Source: Zygnema cylindricum
Lineage: Eukaryota; Streptophyta; Zygnematophyceae; Zygnematales; Zygnemataceae
DNA: 64,000 nt
Direction of reading: 5' to 3'
NCBI GenBank assembly: GCA_037447655.1
Contig: JBBHKE010000045.1
Coordinates: 62,001 to 126,000, forward strand
The notes under the pieces were generated by a model. The model did no database searches and was not told the DNA's origin. It worked only from the letters and a program-made list of their open reading frames with translations. Every line of letters begins with the position of its first letter. Within the stretch, counting starts at the first letter, position 1. Made by a program: the position numbers and the translations under genes. Positions 57,441-64,000 of this stretch are shown here, one piece after another.

Positions 57441-58236
57441 GGGGAGAATTTTCCTTTATTTTGTGTTTTCCTATTTGTCCTTTTTCTATTTATCTTTTTA
57501 TTTTTTTAGGTTTAGACCCACATTTATTACGTTTGTCTGGTTGCTGACTCGGATATTAGAGGCCGTCTTTGTCCTATTCGGATTGTATGAATGCGACAGC
57601 TTTTGTCTGTTTCTGCATGAATGCGACAAAACCAAAAATTCTCACATCAGCAAAAGAAAGAAAGAAAAAAATAATAATAATAATAACGAAAAAATTAAGG
57701 AAAAAGAAAAAAAAACAAGTAATCCCACCCACACTCTCCCCCCCTCTCACTCTCCATCTCACTCTCCCTCTCCCTCTCCCTCCCTCCTTCCCCTTCCTTC
57801 TAAGTCAAGCGTAAACAGACATAAAACAAAAGTGAAAGATTCCGTACATGGGATTCATTTTTTAAGAGAAACAAACGACAAAAAAAGATATTCGACGATC
57901 CTCGATGCACAATCTTAAAATCAGAAAAAACAAAATAGGATAAATGGCCAGTTGAACGCAAGAAAAAGGGAAGAGAGAATGAAAATTGTCATTTTTTTCT
58001 TTCCTATAATATATAAATTTATATTTTTCTATGATAATTGAGCGTTTTAGGGTTTTTTAGGGTATTAGTGTTTGAAGTAAGAAGTCAAGGAAAAGTAAAA
58101 AACTTAAATAGGAATAATTGAAATAGGAAGAAGACAAACAAATTTTAGGTTTACCGTCGATTGCAATAATTATCCGCCGAATATGACAGGACGTGAAGAT
58201 TTGACAGCGACCGTCTAAAATTTGCTCTTCAAAAGT
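57441..58236. other. No recognisable gene
   Basis: AT-rich sequence with a short CT tract at 57735-57800. No conserved frame was seen on either strand. Confidence 0.35.
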
Positions 58237-58386
58237 CATCGAACGGCTAAAAAACGACGCCAAATGAACTGTTAGAAAAGGACGGCTGACAATCATCTAC
58301 TAGTAAGACTTCATCGAACGGCTAAAAAACGACGACCGGTTATGTACTGCTTGAAAAGGACGACCAGCATCTGGACTGCCAGCATT
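58237..58386. repeat. Two tandem 75-bp units
   Basis: CATCGAACGGCTAAAAAACG begins at 58237 and again at 58312. The remainder of each unit is similar but diverged (CTG.TTGAAAAGGACG). Confidence 0.85.
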
Positions 58387-59013
58387 CCATGATCGGACGG
58401 TCACGAACGAAATATTGACGGCTGAAGATGCTTTAGTGCAGGTGGCGCGGCTTTATCTGTACTCGATTGACAGGATCGAGCAGCCAAGATCTGAACGGTC
58501 AGAAATGATTTCCGAGGGGCCGCGCGGTGGCGCGTACTCTTTGCAGCGTCATCGTAAGGGGAAACTGAGGACGGTGGTATATGTTTCGCAATCTGGTTTT
58601 GCGTACCTATCACATGGAACTGATCGCTTCGCGCCACGTCTGCAGATTGAGAGTCTTTTACTGAGAACCTTTCACATCATTCTATGTGACATGTCAGAAT
58701 GGCTACTGTACTTCATAAAATCATCGTCTCTTAGAAAAGTACAAATCTAACCGACGAATGTCCAGCTCCAGATTTTCCACTACGTGTAAAAAAAATATCG
58801 TCAATCTAAAATTGACGGCTCAAAGCAATCCCAATATCCTGTCTAGTTTACACGCTTGAAAGATTCGAACTTTTGATATTCGCATGCGTCGTGTATTATC
58901 CTCTGATCCAATCATCAACAAGGCTTTTTTGTAATCATTTGAAATGGGGCCTTTTCGTGGCTGCTCGTTCCGAGGCCGGAAATGCCATTTTGAATTGATC
59001 GGCGGTACATAAA
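58387..59013. other. No recognisable gene
   Basis: Contains open stretches on both strands without family motifs. The base composition is less AT-rich than the surroundings. Confidence 0.35.
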
Positions 59014-59224
59014 TAACCGTACTAGTGTTGAAGTTATTTTCCACCACTTAAAACATCTTCTCGTCGTACACACGTGTCTTATTTGTCTATCGGAGACCGC
59101 CAATAGGAAGGTGAGAATCTTGCCTTCCAATAGCAACCATTGGATTGACAATCCGACAAGTGTGCACGGGGAAAAGATGTTTTAGTGGCGAAAAAAACTT
59201 TAACACTAATAACGGTTGGTGGTG
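59014..59224. mobile_element. Foldback MITE copy
   Basis: Interior nearly identical to 47354-47564 (ACCGCCAATAGGAAGGTGAG, CTTGCCTTCCAATAGCAACC). The right end AACGGTTGGTGGTG is followed by TA at 59225-59226, and the left end is diverged. Confidence 0.82.
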
Positions 59225-59318
59225 TAGTTACGCGTGCAACCGTCGTACAAAATAAGCTGCCGACCCGAAAATAAAAGGAACTGTAGCGGAACATACACCT
59301 CCGCCCTGAGATTCGTCT

Positions 59319-59784
59319 CAGAGGTCGCAAACGGTCAACCGAAACCGTGAGCGACCGTTAACCGACCGCCCGCGTCGGTTCCGGAACGGATTCGGTTGCC
59401 AAATTTGGGGGACCGGGCGGATTCGGGCGGTTGATTCACAGGGAAAAAAAAAAAATCTGTTACGGTCGGGTAAGCAAAAAACGAGAAAAATCGAAAATTT
59501 TGTACTGTCCACACTATCCAGCATTATTGTACTTTGTACTCTTGTTATCGTGGAAGGTATACGGGAGATGTACCACTAATTCTGTACTTATTCGGGTACG
59601 GGCGGGTACTGCTAGTCGCAAGAAATCGAGTTTCGGTTAACTTTCATTTTCGAAAACGCGTTTCGGTTAACGGTTAACAATTGTGGAGCGTGACATAACC
59701 CGGTCAGGCGTCGGATACTCAGATTTTGAAAAAAAAAAAACGGTCGGTTTCAGTTTTTTAAAATATTGACTTTTGCGACCTCTG
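59319..59784. mobile_element. 466-bp non-autonomous hAT-like element, 8-bp TSD ATTCGTCT
   Basis: Ends CAGAGGTCGCAAACGGTCAA and TTGACTTTTGCGACCTCTG are flanked by perfect ATTCGTCT copies (59311-59318, 59785-59792). No transposase. A fragment of the same family lies at 21600-21749. Confidence 0.92.
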
Positions 59785-59792
59785 ATTCGTCT

Positions 59793-61466
59793 ACCCGCGA
59801 ATCGATACGATAATTTAAAATTGGGCGTGTCGACAAACCGATTCACTTGTTAGAATTACGGCCAACAACCCATTTCATGACGGAGACTTTCCTGTGTTCC
59901 CCATTTAACGTATGCACTTCTAGTAATTGACAAAACAAAACACACGACCTCCCACCCTCGACTCTCTCTCCTTTTTTTTGTTACTTGAACAGGACCTACG
60001 CTTTACTGTGCTATGACCTCTCATACCCGTTTTATAGCTAAACGGATTCAAGTTTTGTCCACATCTTTCCAAGTTTGAACAAGAGGAGATTTACGAGACT
60101 TCCTTGAGTTTGTTGACATATTTTTCTGTCAAGTAACTCATTTACTGGACTATGTTTTGGGGCATAGGCAGATATGGACTTCCTACAAATTAGTACGATT
60201 TATTTATTATTTATTTACACATGCTTTACCTTAACTTAAAACAACAAAAAACCTTTCATCAAGTGAATTAACTTTTTTCCATTTATCACTGCATGAATTC
60301 ACTCTAACCCACAGATTTTAAGAAAGACTCCATACAAACACAAATCACGGCTAGTATCCCGACCACAAACAGACGAAAAACCAGAAACAGAATGGAAAAG
60401 AAAAAATATGTGAAATGACAATCGAGCACAGCTTCTCGATGATAAGACACTAACAATCTCATTTGTTTGGAATACCAAGAGATTTTGTTCAGCGCTAATA
60501 ATGTTTAATACAAAGGGAGCCAAAATTTTATCAAACGACATTACTTAATCTGTCAAAAATGGATTGCGGGCATCAACCCAAAAATAAAAATAAAAAAATG
60601 ATCGCAAAATAACACTATTTGCTGAACTTGAAATTCAACCCTTTTGACATTCAAATGACATTAAGAGAACATCACTCCACATCCGTCCCGTGAGAGAAGA
60701 CAAAAAATAACGGTCACTACTCTCCCTTTTTTAATTTAAAACGTAAGAGTGGGAATTCCCTTCCAACGATTAAAAGGAAGACCAATAACGGAAAAACAAA
60801 AACCTAGACAAAGTACAACAACTTAAATTAGTCAACGGGGACGGAAAAAGTTGAACAGAAAACGTTGCACAGAAAACGTTGAAGATGTCATTATAAGTTA
60901 AATAACGAGAGAAAAAGCTTTGACCGATGTTCTCAGACGCCCTGCGGCCGCCCTCCATTGGTCTTCTGAAGTCGTGGCTCCCACCACGTATACCTGCACA
61001 CCATGTTTATTCACAGACACACATCTTGTTAACGGCACAGCCAAACTGTTTTTTTTTGTTTTTTTTTTGTTTTTTGTTTGATCTAAGCGTATAGTCATGA
61101 CATTTCAATAAAAGTGTGACTGAATGCCACAATTGTTTTTTATTATTTTTGTTTGGTTGTTTTTTTCCCTTTTTGTTCTAAGCATAAACTTGTCCCGATA
61201 TATCCGAGGTATTTTCGTAAACAGTCTTAGACTGTCTTAAACCTAGGTTTACTACAAACATGAAGTTGAGATGGAGATAATGAGCATATAGTTGTGAGTG
61301 TAAACGATTTAATGCGAAAAAATTGATTCTACATTCAAAGTAGAAATCTATCGCTTGGTTGAAACAGAGGACACAGAATTGATGGGCAAATTCAGCATAA
61401 TCGCTGACAAAAGTTTCAAGTTTTCTTGACGGTCATCCTTGACCTAAAACATTATCTTTCTTGAAG
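59793..61466. other. 1.7 kb without recognisable features
   Basis: AT-rich, with T-runs near 61045-61080. No conserved frame or repeat was recognised. Confidence 0.4.
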
Positions 61467-61474
61467 GTAATCAC

Positions 61475-61880
61475 TAGTGTTGTATATCGGGTAAAAAATT
61501 ATCGAATATCGAACGGTCAGAGGATATATCGCTCCGGGACCAACAAAAATTATCGCAAAACATTTGGTAGGATGTAGGGGTCCGTACAGCTTTTGTACGG
61601 TAAATCGTACGGTAAATAGCACGGTAAATCGTACAGAGAATCATACGGAAGATCCCCAACTGAGCGTGCGCCACGGAGGGGGGGCGCCTTTCGCAATTAT
61701 TTTTGACCAAACGTCACTTCGATATATCGAGATAAAAATATATTGAATTATCGGCCAATATATCAGCTAAATATCGTGATATTGAGCTTCTCGATATATC
61801 GCAGCGATATATCGATTATCGGGTACTCAAAATTAAATACATATCGAATATCGGCAAGGGGCCTTGGATACACAACACTA
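61475..61880. mobile_element. 406-bp hAT-like TAGTGTTG element, 8-bp TSD GTAATCAC
   Basis: Ends TAGTGTTGTATATCGGG and GGATACACAACACTA are flanked by GTAATCAC at 61467-61474 and 61881-61888. The interior is full of ATATCG runs like its larger siblings. Confidence 0.93.
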
Positions 61881-61888
61881 GTAATCAC

Positions 61889-62600
61889 AGATGAAAATGA
61901 TAAGTTTTCTTGACAGTAATCATAGAAAAAATATACTCACTTTACGGTCAATCATTTCTTGTGAAGGGGAAACAAAACAGTATTACGTTTCTCCAATTTC
62001 TCGCACTGATCAGAAGACTTTTCTAGACGGTGTAGATAAATCTCCTTTATAACGACCACGAGTTAGTGAGGAAGACGACACTCGAGTTTATTGCACAAGC
62101 AATAATGTAGAATACCAAGGATATAATTAACAAAACGAAACAGTAATGATCTCTCTCTCCCTCTCTCCCCCTCCCTCCCTCCCTCCCTCCCTCTCTCTCT
62201 CCCTCTATGTTGGTATAGCCTAAAAACTCCCACCAAAAAAAAGGATGGTTCCATACCTGTCCCTTAGCCACTGCCGCACCTAAGGCTGCATGCATTCCTT
62301 GAGCGATGAATTCATACAAATAATAATTCCTGAACATAAAAAGAAGGCCCAAACCCATGATTGACCATCTATTAACATCCCCATAAATCAGAACTCCCAA
62401 GTTTTTCTGTCCAACAAGCTCAATTATGAGCAATTCCTCCAAAAACGGAGAGAAAATCACCAAGTAACAATTCTCAGCAATGTCTTCGTAAGAGTGAGTT
62501 TTTCACAACCCAAAAGCATTAATGCGCATGGAAAGAGTTTAATGGGAGAAGGAGAGGGAGAGGTAGAGAGAGGACGAGGGCGAGAAGGAAACAGTCCCAC
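61889..62600. other. Possible intron or 3' region of an unrecognised minus-strand gene
   Basis: A minus-strand open stretch ends in AALGAAVAKGQ before a good donor (CAG/GTATGG) at about 62258, so another exon may lie at ~62259-62320, but its phase does not fit the candidate exons to the right. A CT tract occupies 62150-62210. Confidence 0.25.
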
Positions 62601-63628
62601 CTTGCAACTTTCCCAGGCGTGTTGGAATACTGCCGAGAAGCCAAAACCCTTGCGCCAGCTGGCAGCCACAGAAACCCCATTCCTTTGCATGGGATCATAT
62701 GCACTTACGTGGCAACAGATGAATACTTATGGCCATGTATAGGAATGTATGTGAATATATGAACATACATAAACATATGAACATATGTGAACATATGGAG
62801 TTTCCACCAGCTTTAAAGCTACATTTTCAGCTATACCTCTCACCATAATTAGTCTGATCCACCTTCCTATTCTTTATAATTTATTTGACCAACTTCAAGT
62901 TCAACTAAGACTAGTAAAATACGTTTGTTACCATCTACCAATTTTACATATCTAGACCGCAGTGTTAAAAAAAAATTGGCATGCAGACTACAAGCAGTCA
63001 CAGAAGGTGGCTTTTCAACTACAAAAATGAGGAATGTATATTTTTACGCTTAGTCTCTCAACTCTAATTCTGTATAGTGTCGTGATAGAAATGGTGTATA
63101 AAGCCCTTTAGGTTCCATCCCCACCTTTTGCATTTTGTACCTTGCTCGCTCCCAAATTCTAGCTCTCGAAAACCTTACGGCATTTAGAAAAGACGAACAT
63201 AGAGTATGTTCCAGAGACATCTATTAGGCCAGAATAGTTTCAGGCATAAAAACCAACGCAAAATTGTAGCCTAAAATGACACCTCATACGTTCTGGGGTT
63301 CAACCTCAGGTCAATAAACATACCAATAGTAAAGTTCCTGGTAGACTTTCCCATTCATATATTATACATAATGCAAGTGGAGAATATTAGATTATAAGAG
63401 GTACAGTTATAAGTGGATGTCACTGATAGCTAATTGCCTTGAAACACATCAGAAAGGTTTAGTCACAAAAACTCAGTATTTCAGAGTGACTTAAACCATT
63501 GCCAGTGACTCAATATTTTGTCTTTTCTTAAAACTAATCATATTGAGTTCGTGGTACCAAAAAAACTTACGAGGCAATAAAAGTTTCGCAGCATCCGTTA
63601 TTGATCCGAAATCAGTGACATCCTTCAC
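62601..63628 (-). CDS. Candidate exons of an unrecognised gene
   Basis: A minus-strand exon at 63571-63628 has clean splice sites (CAG before it, GTAAGT after it) and reads VKDVTDFGSITDAAKLLLP. A second at 62601-62682 joins it in phase and reads MGFLWLPAGARVLASRQYSN then TPGKVA before GTGGGA; another frame of that exon is also open (GVSVAASWRKGFGFSAVFQH), so the reading is uncertain. No family was recognised. The gene would continue off the right edge and probably leftward. Confidence 0.28.
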
Positions 63629-64000
63629 CTGTAAAAGAATCAAGAACATAAAAAAAATCGGCCCAAGTTCTGGAAAGTCTTATTGATTTCCGCCTCACAA
63701 AGCTCGCAAAAAACAAAGGAAAGTACATACAATCAGCAACAACACCACCTTGAAAAATGCATACAAACAGACTGACTTATGCCTAAAATTTGGCCCTTGG
63801 TGACTCATCGTGACTCTTTTTCTACCTCAAAGAAGGATAATTTGAGGCTTGTCGTTGGTCTAACCACCACACTGAGGACTTCCTGCCTGCATTTCTGCCC
63901 ACCCACCTGCCACTTTATTTGCTCAACTTCACTCTTTCTCAAGTACAAAACTGGAGTAGAGAACCAGTGAAGGGAACAGTACATTGTTCATCACTATACA
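63629..64000. other. No recognisable feature
   Basis: Presumably intron or flank of the gene whose candidate exons lie to the left. No further exon could be supported. Confidence 0.3.

Overview
This is AT-rich eukaryotic nuclear DNA with GT-AG introns, long introns, many microsatellites and one assembly gap (55436-56348, all N). The gene content points to a green plant or a charophycean relative. There is a SERK/LRR-II-like receptor kinase, an ATL-type RING-H2 protein, pirins with a plant-like exon layout, and a TatD-type nuclease close to plant homologues. The species cannot be named from the sequence. Homology calls are from memory of the families; no search was run.

Layout. 1-3.3 kb: right end of a transposon, then a minus-strand TatD-family gene (nine exons visible, C-terminus not found). 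7.8-9.7 kb: a complete three-exon ATL-type RING-H2 gene on the minus strand. 10-12.1 kb: nested small DNA transposons. 13.4-18.6 kb and 23.3-28.4 kb: two copies of a ~5 kb segmental duplication, each with a complete seven-exon, 300-residue pirin gene (minus strand) and transposons at its promoter side. 18.0-20.1 kb: a hAT-like element with other sequences inside it. 29-43.6 kb: retroelement remnants, a second diverged duplication (29.2-30.8 kb versus 41.9-43.6 kb), a 1-kb direct repeat, and two low-complexity hypothetical ORFs on the minus strand. 43.9-53.4 kb: a plus-strand receptor kinase gene of which ten exons (493 codons plus stop) can be joined in phase, with its 5' end missing. Most of its introns carry their own tandem repeat, and three places hold extra copies of exon edges and splice sites. 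54.6-64 kb: MITEs, hAT elements, one coiled-coil exon and candidate exons of an unrecognised gene.

The genes do not form a pathway. The strongest signals are structural: several non-autonomous DNA transposon families whose boundaries can be proved here by target-site duplications, nesting and empty-site comparison; the pirin duplication; and the repeat-loaded introns of the non-RD receptor kinase. I found no CRISPR array, rRNA gene, convincing tRNA gene or complete autonomous transposon.
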